From Agreia sp. PsM10 (lineage in GTDB: Bacteria > Actinomycetota > Actinomycetes > Actinomycetales > Microbacteriaceae): a stretch of DNA of 64,000 bases. Every line of letters begins with the position of its first letter. The first letter of the stretch is position 1. The notes under the pieces were generated by a model. That model was not told where the DNA came from. It saw only the letters and a program-made list of their open reading frames with translations, and did no database searches. The stretch spans positions 19,873-83,872 of the forward strand of contig NZ_JARUXC010000019.1 of NCBI RefSeq assembly GCF_030433855.1. The letters are read 5' to 3'. Both the position numbers and the translations under genes were made by a program. Below, in pieces: positions 34,048 through 42,995 of this stretch.

Positions 34048-35928
34048 TTGCCGCGAACAGAAAGCCTCGATCCGGGTGCGCCGCAGCCTTTTCAGGTCGA
34101 TCTCCGCGGTGTCGTCGATCTTCTCTCGAGGCATATCTACTCGAGTCCGCAGGTGTTTCTGCGTGAGCTGATGCAGAACGGGCGCGACGCCGTCATCGCC
34201 AGGCGACAGCAGGTCGCCGAGCCCATAGCCGGTGGCGGCGGAATCTGGATCACCCCCTTCGGCGGCGAGGGAACGGAGTTCGTCTTCCGCGACGAGGGAA
34301 TCGGACTGACGCTCACCGATGTGGGGGAGCTGCTCGCCACCGTCGGCCGGTCGTCGAAGCGGGATCTGTTCGATCTTCCGCGCACCGACTACCTCGGCCA
34401 GTTCGGGATCGGACTGCTCAGCTGCTTCATGGTGGCCGACCGCATCGTGATCCGGTCGCGTCCGGCGGCGGGAGGGGCCGGTGTCGAATGGATCGGCGCC
34501 ACCGACGGAACGTACACGGCACGCGAACTCGACGAGCGCGAGACCGCCGCACTGGCGATCGGCACCGAGGTTCGCCTGATCCCCCTGCCCGGCATGGCCG
34601 AGCTGCTGTCGAGCGCGTCGATCGTCCCCCTCGCAACCCGCTTCGGAGAGTTCCTCGATCTGCCCGTGCACATCACTCTGCCGCGCGGAGGCGAGGAGAC
34701 CATCAATCGCGATGCCGTCTTCCTGCACTCGAGCACCGAGCCGTCGGCGCAGCTAATCGCCTACGGAGCCGAGCTGCTCGGAGCGACCCCCTTCGACGTC
34801 ATCCCGCTCGTCGTTCCCGGCACGGCAACGCGGGGAACGGCCTTCGTGCTTCCCTACGCGCCGCCGCCCGGCTCCCGCCAGTCGACCCGCGTCTACCTCG
34901 GCCGGATGCTTCTCGGTGAACGCATCGACGAGCTGCTGCCCGACTGGGCCTTCTTCGTTCGTGCCGTGATCGACACCGAAGGCCTGCAGCCCACTGCATC
35001 GCGCGAGCAGCTGGTCGAGAACGAGGCGCTCGAGTACACCCGGGCGGAACTCGGTTCGGCGCTTCGCCGATGGATTCTGCAGAAGGCGCTGGCCGAGCCC
35101 CACCGGCTCGCCGAGTTCGTGGCCATCCATCACGTCGCACTCAAGTCGCTCGTCGTGCACGACGACGAACTCGCGGGTGTGCTGGCCCGCTGGCTCTCGG
35201 TCGAGACCTCGGCGGGCCCGATGACGCTCGACGCCGTCATGCAGCGCTCGGCGCACGTGCGTTACGCCGAGACCGTCGACGAGTTCAGGCAGGTCGCGGC
35301 CTTCGCAGACCGATCATCGCCCATCGTGAACGGCGGATACATCTACGACGCGGAGATCGTGCGTCGGCTGCCCGACATCGTCGCCGGGGTCACTGTCGAA
35401 CGCGTCACCGTGCTCGGAGAACTCGACAACCTCGACTCGCCGCCCATGGCGGACCGAGCCATCGCCCACACCCTCGAGGAGCGCGCCACGGCGGCGCTGC
35501 TCGACGTGTCGTGCGACGTCGACGTGCGGAGCTTCGAGCCGGCCGACCTTCCGGCGCTCGCGGTCGCCGACCCCGATGCCCTGCGATCGATCGGCCGTGC
35601 CGCGTCGCAGAAGGCCGCGCCCCCGCTGTGGGGTTCTGTGCTCGGTCGCGTCGACAAGGCGGCGGCCGCACGGCGCGGCGACGAGTCATCCTCCCGCCTG
35701 AGGCTCTGCCTCAACTGGAACAACCCCCTGGTGCGCACCCTCGCGGCCACCCACGACGACGCCGTCTTCAGCCGGAGCATCCAGCTCGTCTACGTTCAGG
35801 CCCTGCTCGCCGGCCACCGGCCGCTGCAGACCACCGACCGCCGGATGCTCACCTCGGCCCTGTCGGACCTGGTGCACCTCAGCGTCGGCCTGCCCGCCTC
35901 CCCCTCTCGAGAAAGCGACGAGTCCTAG
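34048..35928 (+). CDS. HSP90-family (HtpG-like) ATPase
   Basis: 626 residues. The GHKL ATPase domain has VFLRELMQNGRDAV (Mg/ATP Asn-Asp), FRDEGIGLT (DxGxG) and LGQFGIGLLSCFMVAD, matching HSP90 motifs. The middle domain holds VIDTEGLQPTASREQLVEN. The C-terminal dimerisation part is diverged. TTG 34048 is the best start, with AGGGAGAG five bases upstream; the GTG at 34033 overlaps that site. The next gene's ATG touches the stop codon (TAG-ATG), so this ATPase is made together with a large TPR protein, the usual kind of HSP90 co-chaperone or client adaptor. The role is unknown. Confidence 0.87.
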   Translation: MPRTESLDPGAPQPFQVDLRGVVDLLSRHIYSSPQVFLRELMQNGRDAVIARRQQVAEPIAGGGGIWITPFGGEGTEFVFRDEGIGLTLTDVGELLATVGRSSKRDLFDLPRTDYLGQFGIGLLSCFMVADRIVIRSRPAAGGAGVEWIGATDGTYTARELDERETAALAIGTEVRLIPLPGMAELLSSASIVPLATRFGEFLDLPVHITLPRGGEETINRDAVFLHSSTEPSAQLIAYGAELLGATPFDVIPLVVPGTATRGTAFVLPYAPPPGSRQSTRVYLGRMLLGERIDELLPDWAFFVRAVIDTEGLQPTASREQLVENEALEYTRAELGSALRRWILQKALAEPHRLAEFVAIHHVALKSLVVHDDELAGVLARWLSVETSAGPMTLDAVMQRSAHVRYAETVDEFRQVAAFADRSSPIVNGGYIYDAEIVRRLPDIVAGVTVERVTVLGELDNLDSPPMADRAIAHTLEERATAALLDVSCDVDVRSFEPADLPALAVADPDALRSIGRAASQKAAPPLWGSVLGRVDKAAAARRGDESSSRLRLCLNWNNPLVRTLAATHDDAVFSRSIQLVYVQALLAGHRPLQTTDRRMLTSALSDLVHLSVGLPASPSRESDES

Positions 35929-38760
35929 ATGTCACGCAGCACGATCCTGGATTTGTTCACGCAGATCGACGCCTTGCCCTTCGGCGCGGCCGAGCGGTCG
36001 CTCATCGACCAGGCCATCGCCGCGGCCGATGAGGAGGGCGAAGACGCACTCGCCTATGAGGCCCGACTCAGGCTCACCGCGTCGGCCAAGATGACAGGCG
36101 ACACCGACGCCATGCTCGCCTCGTTCGGCTGGTGCCTCGGTAGACACGACAGCGACCCGGCCCGTTTTCCGTTGAAGGTCGGCGAGCTCGATCTGCTGTG
36201 GCAGTTCAAGTGGATGGCGGGCACGCTCGGCGCGTCGCCCGTGTTTCCGCGCGCCGAGATCGAGGCCGTGCTCGACGAGATGGAGACGCGGTACCGCAGG
36301 GCCGGAGTCGGCCTGAGCGGTGTGCTCCAGGCGCGCTTCGACGACGCGGTCGACAACCTGAGCGAAGCAGAGGCGGAGACTGCACGGGCTGCGCTTCGCC
36401 GCGAACCGCGCGACGAGTACAGCCACTGCGACGCCTGCGTGCGAAGCGAAGACGCCGCCTACCTCGCGTCGGTGGGGCGGGAGGCGGAGGCGATCGAGCG
36501 CTTCGACGAGATCGTCGAACAGAATCTGAGCTGCGGCGAGGAGCCGGAGACCGCACTGGGCCGTGGACTTCTCTCATGGCTGCGCGCCGGCGAACTCGAG
36601 ACCGCGAAGGCCGCCCATCTGCGCAGCTACCGGCTGGCGCGGTCGAATTCCGACAACATCGGCATCATCGCGAACCACCTCGTCTTCTGCGCGGTGACCG
36701 GCAATGCGGCTCGAGGTCTGAGCCTGCTCGAGCGCCACATCGGCTGGCTCGCCCACGACTCGCTCAATGCCCGCGCGCATTTCGCGGCGCTGCGCTCGTT
36801 CGGCGTCCTGCTCGATGCGGTCGTTCGAAGCGGCCACGGCGACGCCGCGGTGCGCGTTGCGGGGGCGCCGGCGCTCGAGCCGTTCTTCGGGCCGCACGAG
36901 GGGGAGTGGAGCGCCGCCGAGCTGGCCGCCGCCTCCTGGCTGGCCGCCGAACGCCTGGCCCACGCTTTCGACGAGCGCAACGGCAACGACCGGCACGCGA
37001 GGCTCGTCGAGCAGTCCCGTGCCCTCGCCGACGAGCACTACGACCTGCCGCTGCAGGGAGAGGGCTTCCTCCCCACCATCCCGTCGGCGACCGAGGCCGA
37101 CCCGGTGGATGCCGCGGGCTGGCTCGTGCGCGCCCGCGAGCTGATGGGCACGGGCGCCTACGGCGACTCCGTGACCGCCGCCAGGCGTGGTCTCGAGGCC
37201 GGCCGCCTCGAGGACGTGCCTCTCGACCGGAGCCCGGCCGGGCGCATCCGGTCGCTGCTCTACGCCGTGCTGATTCAGGCTCTCATCGCGGCCGGAGACA
37301 CCGACGAGGCGGCGGCCCGACAGATCGATCGCATCGCCGTGCTGCGAGACATGGGCTGCGACGACCAGGCCGACATCGAGGTCGTGCTCGGCCTCATCAT
37401 GCTCGGCACGGCCGTCGACGACGACGTGCACGTTCTCGAGATGACCCTTCAGGCGGCGGATGCGCGGGGTGCCGACGGCGAGACCCGCGCCGACCTCGCG
37501 CTCACGCTCGGCTCGGTGCACCTGCAGGAGGGGCGCGCCGAAGAGGCCCTCGTTCTCTTCCGCCGGGCGTTGGAGCTGCTCGACGAGTCGCCCGACAGCC
37601 CCATGTGGATCTCGGCACTGATGTTTCTGTCGCACGCGCTCGCGCGAACCGACGAGCTGGCCGAGGCCGTCGCGACGCTGGATCGCCTTCTCGAGCTCGA
37701 CCTCGATCGAGCGTTCCGCGCGACCGCTCATCATCTTCTGGCCCAGCTCGCCGGCGCGGAGGGCGAACTCGAGCCCGGTCTGGCGGCTGCCGACGCGGCC
37801 CTGGCCCTGTGGACCCGGCTCGGTCACCGCTCCGGCATGGTCGACTCCGCTGTTCTCAGCGCGTCGCTGCTGCGCGACGCGGGCCGCCTCGACGAGGCTG
37901 TGACCCGGTGGCGCCTCGCCGTGCGCGAGGCCGAACTGGCCGAGAGGCCGGATGTCGACGGGCTGCGCTACGGCCTGGGTCGGCTGCTCGTGCAGGCCGG
38001 CCAGCCAGAGGCGGCGGCCGAGGTTCTCGACGACGTGTATTCCTCCGAGGTCTCGTCGGATGCTGCGCCGGGCGCCCGTGCCGAGACGCTGTTCTGGCTG
38101 GGCCAGGCGCATCGGCAGTCCGGCGACGGGTCGTCGGCCTACGGTGCCTGGAGCCGTGCGATCGAGCTCTACGCCGAGGCCGAGGACCCCATCGGTGCGA
38201 CGCACGCGGGTATCGCGCTCGGCGGACTCCTGCTGGCCTACGAAGACGAGCAGTCGGTCCCGGTGCTCGAGGAGGCTCTGGCCTCGGCCCGCGGTACCGA
38301 CGAACTGCAGCTGCTCGTCGAGGCCCTGCACTCGCTGGGCCGCGCACGCTGCAGCTTCGGAGACCCGGCCGGGCTCGCCGAGCTCGACGAGGTCCTGGCC
38401 ATCGCGCAAGCGGAGGAGGCGGAGTGGCTCGCCGCCGACGTCAGCGACTCGAAGGCGCGGGCGCTGCAGCAGCTGGACCGTCTCGCCGAGGCCGTGCCCG
38501 TGGCGCTCGCGGCGGCCGACGGCTATTCGGCATCCGGCGATGAGGTGGCCGCGGGCCTTGCCGAACTGCTCGCCGCGCGCATGCTCGTCGCGCAGCAGAA
38601 CGCCGAGGCGGCCGTGACGATCTACCGGGGCGCCCTCGAGCGCCTCGGCGACGTTCCGCAGGCTCGCGTCGCCGCAGCGCTCGAGTTGGGAGACGCCCTC
38701 GAGCAGCTGGGTCGGCACGCCGAGGCGGCGGAGGTCCGCGCCACCGTCGACGCGAGCTGA
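35929..38760 (+). CDS. large TPR protein coupled to the HSP90-like ATPase
   Basis: 943 residues, soluble, almost entirely helical. It is made of about twenty 30-40-residue helix-turn-helix units, including clear TPRs (LTLGSVHLQEGRAEEALVLF, ETLFWLGQAHRQSGDGSSA). An N-terminal part of about 230 residues is less regular and carries a SHCDACVRSEDAAYLASVGR segment. No catalytic motif is recognised. Its ATG follows the HSP90 stop with no gap, which implies coupled translation and roughly equal amounts. It ends 2 nt from the convergent YhgE gene. Confidence 0.85.
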   Translation: MSRSTILDLFTQIDALPFGAAERSLIDQAIAAADEEGEDALAYEARLRLTASAKMTGDTDAMLASFGWCLGRHDSDPARFPLKVGELDLLWQFKWMAGTLGASPVFPRAEIEAVLDEMETRYRRAGVGLSGVLQARFDDAVDNLSEAEAETARAALRREPRDEYSHCDACVRSEDAAYLASVGREAEAIERFDEIVEQNLSCGEEPETALGRGLLSWLRAGELETAKAAHLRSYRLARSNSDNIGIIANHLVFCAVTGNAARGLSLLERHIGWLAHDSLNARAHFAALRSFGVLLDAVVRSGHGDAAVRVAGAPALEPFFGPHEGEWSAAELAAASWLAAERLAHAFDERNGNDRHARLVEQSRALADEHYDLPLQGEGFLPTIPSATEADPVDAAGWLVRARELMGTGAYGDSVTAARRGLEAGRLEDVPLDRSPAGRIRSLLYAVLIQALIAAGDTDEAAARQIDRIAVLRDMGCDDQADIEVVLGLIMLGTAVDDDVHVLEMTLQAADARGADGETRADLALTLGSVHLQEGRAEEALVLFRRALELLDESPDSPMWISALMFLSHALARTDELAEAVATLDRLLELDLDRAFRATAHHLLAQLAGAEGELEPGLAAADAALALWTRLGHRSGMVDSAVLSASLLRDAGRLDEAVTRWRLAVREAELAERPDVDGLRYGLGRLLVQAGQPEAAAEVLDDVYSSEVSSDAAPGARAETLFWLGQAHRQSGDGSSAYGAWSRAIELYAEAEDPIGATHAGIALGGLLLAYEDEQSVPVLEEALASARGTDELQLLVEALHSLGRARCSFGDPAGLAELDEVLAIAQAEEAEWLAADVSDSKARALQQLDRLAEAVPVALAAADGYSASGDEVAAGLAELLAARMLVAQQNAEAAVTIYRGALERLGDVPQARVAAALELGDALEQLGRHAEAAEVRATVDAS

Positions 38761-38762
38761 CG

Positions 38763-40925
38763 TCATCCGATCAGTGAGGGGCGCAGGTCTCTCAGGGTGC
38801 GCGTTCTCGTCATGCGACGCGCGCCCAGCCACGAGAGCGCGAGCGCACCGAGAAGGAACGCGAGCAGCACGGCCACGTCGGCCCAGGCCAGCGCGAGGTT
38901 GCCGCCGTACATGAGCTGCCGGATTCCGTCGACCGCGTATCCCATGGGCAGTGCGTGGTGCAGCGCGGCGAGCGGGCCGGGCAGCGTCTGCCACGGGAAC
39001 GTTCCGCCGGCGGTCACGAGCTGCAGCACCATCAGCACCAGCCCGAGGAACTGCCCGACGCTGCCGAGCCAGACATTGAGCGCGAGGATGATGGCGGCGT
39101 AGGTCATCGAGGTCACGATCATGAATCCGAGCATGCCCAGGGGGTTCGCGACCGAGTAGCCGAGGGCCAGCGTCACGATGCCGAACACGGCGATCATCTG
39201 CACGGCGCCGAGGATGCCGGGCGTCATCAGGCCTGCCGCGGTCACCCGCACGGGCTTGCGGAGGGCGGTGAGCGCGCGCTTCGACAGCGGCTTGATGATG
39301 AGGAAGAGGGCGTAGATGCCGATCCACGCGGCGAGGCTGATGAAGAACGGCGCCATCCCCGCGCCGTAGGTGCTGGCCTTCGTCACGGCGCTCGTGTCGA
39401 TCGCGGCCGGGTCGGAGATGATCGACGCGCTCTTCTCGCGCTCGGCGGCCGTCTCGATGGGCAGCTTGCCGAGGCCCTCGGTGAGTCCGGTCGCCAGCTT
39501 GTGCGCCCCGTCGTCGAGCTTCAGGATGCCGGTCTGCAGATCGGCGGCCCCGGTTGCGAGGGCGGGCGTTCCGTCGGCGAGTGCGGTGGCGCCGTCGGAC
39601 AGCTGCTGGGTTCCTGCCGCGAGCGTGGATGCGCCGGACGCGAGTGTCGGGGTCTGAGCCGCGAGGGCGGCGTTGCCGTCTGCCACCTGTTGCGTACCCG
39701 ATTGGATCTGCGAGGCCGCCGCCGCGGCCTGATTCACTCCATCGGTGAGAGCCGGGGCCGCAGCCGCCAGCTGGGCAGTGCCGGCTGCGACTTGAGCGCT
39801 GCCGGCGGCGAGGTCGCCCAATTGGAGGTTCAGCGCTGTCGCCTCGTCGTTGGCCGCGATGACCTTGTCGCCCAGCGGGTCGAGTTCGGCGAGCACGGCG
39901 TCGATCTGGTCCTGGGTGAACCCGTCGTTCGTCATGGTCTCCTGGATCTGGGCGCGGATCTCGGGGACCTTGTCGGCGGCCTCCTGTGCGGCTGCGGCAA
40001 TGGGAGCTGCCGCGGTCGAGAGAGCAGCGTTTCCGTCAGAAACCTTCTGGGCCCCGGCGGCGAGGACGGCCGTGTCCTGGGGAAGGGTGGCTACGTTCGT
40101 CTGAAGAGTGGTGAGCCCGGCGAGGAGTTGGATCATGCCCGCATTCGTCGTTCCGGCACCGGCGGAGAGTTTCTGGGCGGCATCATCGACCGCGGCCGCA
40201 CCGTCGGCCAGGGTTCCCGCGCCCGTGTTGACCTCGGTCGCGCCCGTCGCGAGCTGCTGGGCCCCGTCGTTGACGGTCGCCGCTCCCGCGCTCAGGGTCG
40301 CCGCGCCATTCGCCGCGGTGGTCGTTCCGTCGGCCAGCTGGTTCGCGCCGTCGATGGCGGTCTCGAGGCTCGTGCCCACGTCGGCGAAGCCGTCGAGGAA
40401 CTGCAGCGCGGCCTCCTTGCCGACCTTCTCGGCGATCGAGGAGCGCACCTTCTCGGCGACGTTCCCGGCGATGGTGGTGGCCAGGAAGCTGTTCGTGTCG
40501 TTCGTGGTGAGCTCGACCGAGGCCTGCTTCGGCGACGCCGTGATGGGCGAGGTGAGGTCGGTCGAGAAGTCCTTTCCCAGGGTGAGCACGAAGTCGAAGG
40601 TGCCGTCGCTGACGCCCGTCTTCGCCTCGGCCGCGGTGGCTTCGATCCACTTGACGCTGTTGTCCTTCAGCAACTCGTCGCGCACTTCGTCGCCGTAGTT
40701 CACGGTCGAGGTCGTTCCGTCGGAGTCGGTCTGCGTGGCTCCGGTGTCCTCCACGACGAGGCCCACGGGCACGTCTTTGAGGTTGCCGTAGGGGTCGTTG
40801 TTTCCCCAGAGGTAGAGCCCCGCGTAGATGATGGGAACGCACATGAGCGCGACGAGCGCCAGGATTCCCATCTTCGATGAGGTGAGTCGGCGCAGTTCTG
40901 CGCGGACGAGCGTGACGATGGTCAT
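38763..40925 (-). CDS. YhgE/Pip-family membrane protein
   Basis: 720 residues with the layout of YhgE/Pip (phage infection protein) relatives. One N-terminal helix (ILALVALMCVPIIYAGLYLW) leads into a long extracytoplasmic region of repeated heptad-like Ala/Gly/Asp segments (ADGTTTAANGAATLSAGAAT and similar, about residues 190-480), then five or six C-terminal helices in ABC-2 style. Relatives are RND/ABC-2-like exporters or surface proteins, sometimes phage receptors. It overlaps by 4 nt the pseudo-ATPase gene upstream and is under the TetR gene at the head of the operon. Confidence 0.88.
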   Translation of the reverse strand: MTIVTLVRAELRRLTSSKMGILALVALMCVPIIYAGLYLWGNNDPYGNLKDVPVGLVVEDTGATQTDSDGTTSTVNYGDEVRDELLKDNSVKWIEATAAEAKTGVSDGTFDFVLTLGKDFSTDLTSPITASPKQASVELTTNDTNSFLATTIAGNVAEKVRSSIAEKVGKEAALQFLDGFADVGTSLETAIDGANQLADGTTTAANGAATLSAGAATVNDGAQQLATGATEVNTGAGTLADGAAAVDDAAQKLSAGAGTTNAGMIQLLAGLTTLQTNVATLPQDTAVLAAGAQKVSDGNAALSTAAAPIAAAAQEAADKVPEIRAQIQETMTNDGFTQDQIDAVLAELDPLGDKVIAANDEATALNLQLGDLAAGSAQVAAGTAQLAAAAPALTDGVNQAAAAASQIQSGTQQVADGNAALAAQTPTLASGASTLAAGTQQLSDGATALADGTPALATGAADLQTGILKLDDGAHKLATGLTEGLGKLPIETAAEREKSASIISDPAAIDTSAVTKASTYGAGMAPFFISLAAWIGIYALFLIIKPLSKRALTALRKPVRVTAAGLMTPGILGAVQMIAVFGIVTLALGYSVANPLGMLGFMIVTSMTYAAIILALNVWLGSVGQFLGLVLMVLQLVTAGGTFPWQTLPGPLAALHHALPMGYAVDGIRQLMYGGNLALAWADVAVLLAFLLGALALSWLGARRMTRTRTLRDLRPSLIG

Positions 40926-41698
40926 TTCGTGTCTTCTTCTTCTGCTGGTGCAGGGATGTCGAGCTCGACGGGGTCCGGCTCGGGTTCAGTATCGGGTTCC
41001 AGCTCGAGCTCGGGCTCGGCTTCGGCTTCTGGCTCGGCTTCCGGCGAGGCGTCTTCGGGTTCGGGAGGCAGCACGTGCTTCGGCGCCACCGTGGGCTCCG
41101 GCTCGGCGAGGGCGGCATCGAGCAGCGCCACCGACGCGGCTCCCGCGATCACGAGAACGGCGTAGCCGCGCTCGGCGAGACCCTCGGCGACGGGATACCA
41201 CTCGAGCGGGTCGCCGCCGTGCCGGTCGGGCGAGGTGAGCACGAGCGCGTCGACGTCCTCCCTCATTGCTGCGAGCTCGGCGAGAACGTGCAGCCGCACG
41301 GTCACGGGAACGTGCTCGATGGGGGTGCGGGCGAAGTCGCGCGCACCCAGCGTGTCGAGCGTGGAGAGGACGGCCTTCGACGACGAGGGCAGCTCGGCGA
41401 ACATCAGCTCCTCCTGCACGATGCCGTCGAGACGCAGCCCGGCGGCCGGCTCCGAGATGTCGGGCGCATCGACGACGGCGACGGATGCGCGCAGCTCGTC
41501 GCCGGTCACCTCGGGGTCGCGGGTCGCCGAGCCATGCTCAGGGATCATGCGCCCGCTCGCGATCAGCGCGAGCAGCGTCGGCCGCTGGGCGGTCTCCGTC
41601 GCCACGAGGGTGACGGAGCCGCTTTCGAAGCCGACCGTCGTGGGGCGCAGCGCATCCGCCCCCTCGCCCGCGGTCACGTCGACGAGGTCGATTCTCAT
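40922..41698 (-). CDS. degenerate ABC-type ATPase partner of YhgE, with acidic tail
   Basis: 258 residues. The first about 190 follow an ABC ATPase outline: MRIDLVDVTAGEGADALRPT, then VTLVATETAQRPTLLALIAS where a Walker A should be, GRMIPEHGSAT, and a late strand VDALVLTSPDRHGGDP in place of Walker B. The Gly-x-Gly-Lys-Thr loop and the LSGGQ signature are absent, so ATP hydrolysis is improbable. The last 60 residues are a Glu/Pro tail (EAEPEAEAEPELELEPDTEP). It overlaps its neighbours on both sides by 4 nt, showing tight coupling between TetR and YhgE genes. Confidence 0.65.
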   Translation of the reverse strand: MRIDLVDVTAGEGADALRPTTVGFESGSVTLVATETAQRPTLLALIASGRMIPEHGSATRDPEVTGDELRASVAVVDAPDISEPAAGLRLDGIVQEELMFAELPSSSKAVLSTLDTLGARDFARTPIEHVPVTVRLHVLAELAAMREDVDALVLTSPDRHGGDPLEWYPVAEGLAERGYAVLVIAGAASVALLDAALAEPEPTVAPKHVLPPEPEDASPEAEPEAEAEPELELEPDTEPEPDPVELDIPAPAEEEDTK

Positions 41699-42387
41699 TC
41701 GGTGTCTCCTGCGTGGTGGGATGCGTCGGGCTGGGCGGCGAGGGTGAGCTCGGGTGACGCGTCGATGAGCTCGGCGGCCTCGCGCCACGACAGCCCGGCG
41801 GTGCTGAGAGCGACGAGCATCACCAGACGGTGGCCCTCGCCGCGCGAGATGTCGGCGCGAACCGCCTCGTCGAGCACCGACAGCGCGGCACCCTCGATGA
41901 GGCGGGCGAGTGTGCCCGGTTCGATATCGGTTCGCAGCTGTCCGGCCTCGACGCCCTGGCGCACGAGGTCGAGGACCCCTCGGCGCACGGGCTCGAGGCC
42001 GTTGCCCACGATCTCGCGGCGCGGGCCGCGAATGGCGAGCTGGGCGGTGACGCGCACGTCCTCGACCTCGCTCCAGAGCCGCGCGCCGACGAGGGCGAGG
42101 GCGATACGCGCATCCGAATGCCGGATGGGCGCAAGCGCCGCCGTGACCCGGGCGATGCCTCGGTCGTTCAGCTCCGCGACCAGCTCGTCGCGGGTGCTGA
42201 AGTGGCCGTAGATGGAGCGGCGCGACAGGCCGGCGGCCGATGCGATCGTCTCGAGCGACGCATCCGGGTCGTGGTTGAGCTCGGAGATGGCGGCGTCGAG
42301 GATCGCGACCCTGTTCTCTGCCGCGTCGCGCCGGGGTGCGCGGGGCGGCCGGGAGGCGCGGCGGGGGGAGGTGGTGGTGTCGGTCAC
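41695..42387 (-). CDS. TetR-family repressor
   Basis: 230 residues. The TetR DNA-binding domain lies near 20-70 (RVAILDAAISELNHD, LETIASAAGLSRRSIYGHFS), followed by a helical ligand domain and a His-containing tail. GTG 42387 lies 6 nt after TAGAAT in a promoter whose -35 and spacer are covered by a 30-bp palindrome, so autoregulation is strongly suggested. The gene heads a three-gene operon with the pseudo-ATPase and YhgE-type protein, which are presumably its regulated targets. The inducer is unknown. Confidence 0.9.
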   Translation of the reverse strand: MTDTTTSPRRASRPPRAPRRDAAENRVAILDAAISELNHDPDASLETIASAAGLSRRSIYGHFSTRDELVAELNDRGIARVTAALAPIRHSDARIALALVGARLWSEVEDVRVTAQLAIRGPRREIVGNGLEPVRRGVLDLVRQGVEAGQLRTDIEPGTLARLIEGAALSVLDEAVRADISRGEGHRLVMLVALSTAGLSWREAAELIDASPELTLAAQPDASHHAGDTE

Positions 42388-42393
42388 TCGATG

Positions 42394-42428
42394 ATTCTAA
42401 TAACTTGCACATCGATGTGCAAGTTATT
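42394..42428 (-). promoter_or_regulatory. TetR operon promoter with 30-bp perfect palindromic operator
   Basis: The palindrome runs from 42399 to 42428 with half-site AATAACTTGCACATC. On the minus strand -35 TTGCAC (42417-42422) and -10 TAGAAT (42394-42399) are 17 bp apart, and the GTG start follows 6 nt after the -10. The operator therefore overlaps the -35, the spacer and the edge of the -10. Confidence 0.88.
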
Positions 42429-42600
42429 GAGGTGATCGTCGGTGGGCGCGATGGAGTGGGTAATCGGCGCCGACGCAGTGAGTAGAGCCTGCTCAGTCGC
42501 CGCCGTGCGCATCGCACGAGAGTGGTGTCACTGCCGAAGACCGGCACAGAATCGCAGACACAACACGTCACAGACACACCGACGAAGAATCGAGACGACC
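42429..42600 (+). promoter_or_regulatory. upstream region of the 130-aa protein gene
   Basis: 172 nt without a credible gene. The stretch before ATG 42601 is A-rich (ACGAAGAATCGAGACGACC) with only a weak ribosome site. The TetR palindrome at its left edge could also act on this divergent transcript. Confidence 0.3.
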
Positions 42601-42993
42601 ATGAACATCATCAAAGGCTTCCGCGACATGGGCGCGATGCTGAACGCCGCCCCCGGGCTGATCGAGTCCGCCAACGAGATGTCCGCCCAGGCGAAGGCCA
42701 TGCAGACGCCGGCCGCCGGCGCCGCCGGAGCCTACGGGTTCGGCGCGCCCGTGCCGATCGAGCCGAATCCGGCCAACCTCGTGCCGATCGCCGGAGTCGA
42801 CATCGAGCTCTGGGCGCGCATCGCCAAGGGCATCGCCCCCTATGGCTACGACGCGTCGAAGCTGCCGGCGGTCGCCGCCTCGTTCGGCGTCGCTCCGGCG
42901 GACTGGGCCGTCGCCGTCGAGGGCTGGAACACCCGCCTGGCCGCCGATCCCGGCGTCGCCCAGCGCTTCAACGCCCTCTACCGGGCCGCCTGA
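42601..42993 (+). CDS. small unknown protein (130 aa)
   Basis: It starts MNIIKGFRDMGAMLNAAPGL. The N-terminal half is helical with an Ala/Met/Gln-rich stretch (NEMSAQAKAMQTPAAGAAGA). The second half looks like a small helical domain with conserved-looking Trp (DIELWARIAKGIAPYGYDAS, APADWAVAVEGWNTRL). No signal peptide or membrane helix is seen. I do not recognise the family. The following gene starts 2 nt after its stop and begins with a similar short amphipathic N-terminus, so the two are probably a functional pair. Confidence 0.65.
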   Translation: MNIIKGFRDMGAMLNAAPGLIESANEMSAQAKAMQTPAAGAAGAYGFGAPVPIEPNPANLVPIAGVDIELWARIAKGIAPYGYDASKLPAVAASFGVAPADWAVAVEGWNTRLAADPGVAQRFNALYRAA

Positions 42994-42995
42994 TC

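Noticed and set aside
38763..42387. Active ABC exporter formed by the YhgE protein and its neighbour
   Set aside because: The neighbour lacks Walker A, signature and Walker B motifs, so an ATP-driven pump is not supported.
42429..42600. Possible tRNA or small RNA gene in the gap after the TetR operator
   Set aside because: No cloverleaf, no T-loop consensus (GGTTCGAATCC) and no strong hairpin is visible.
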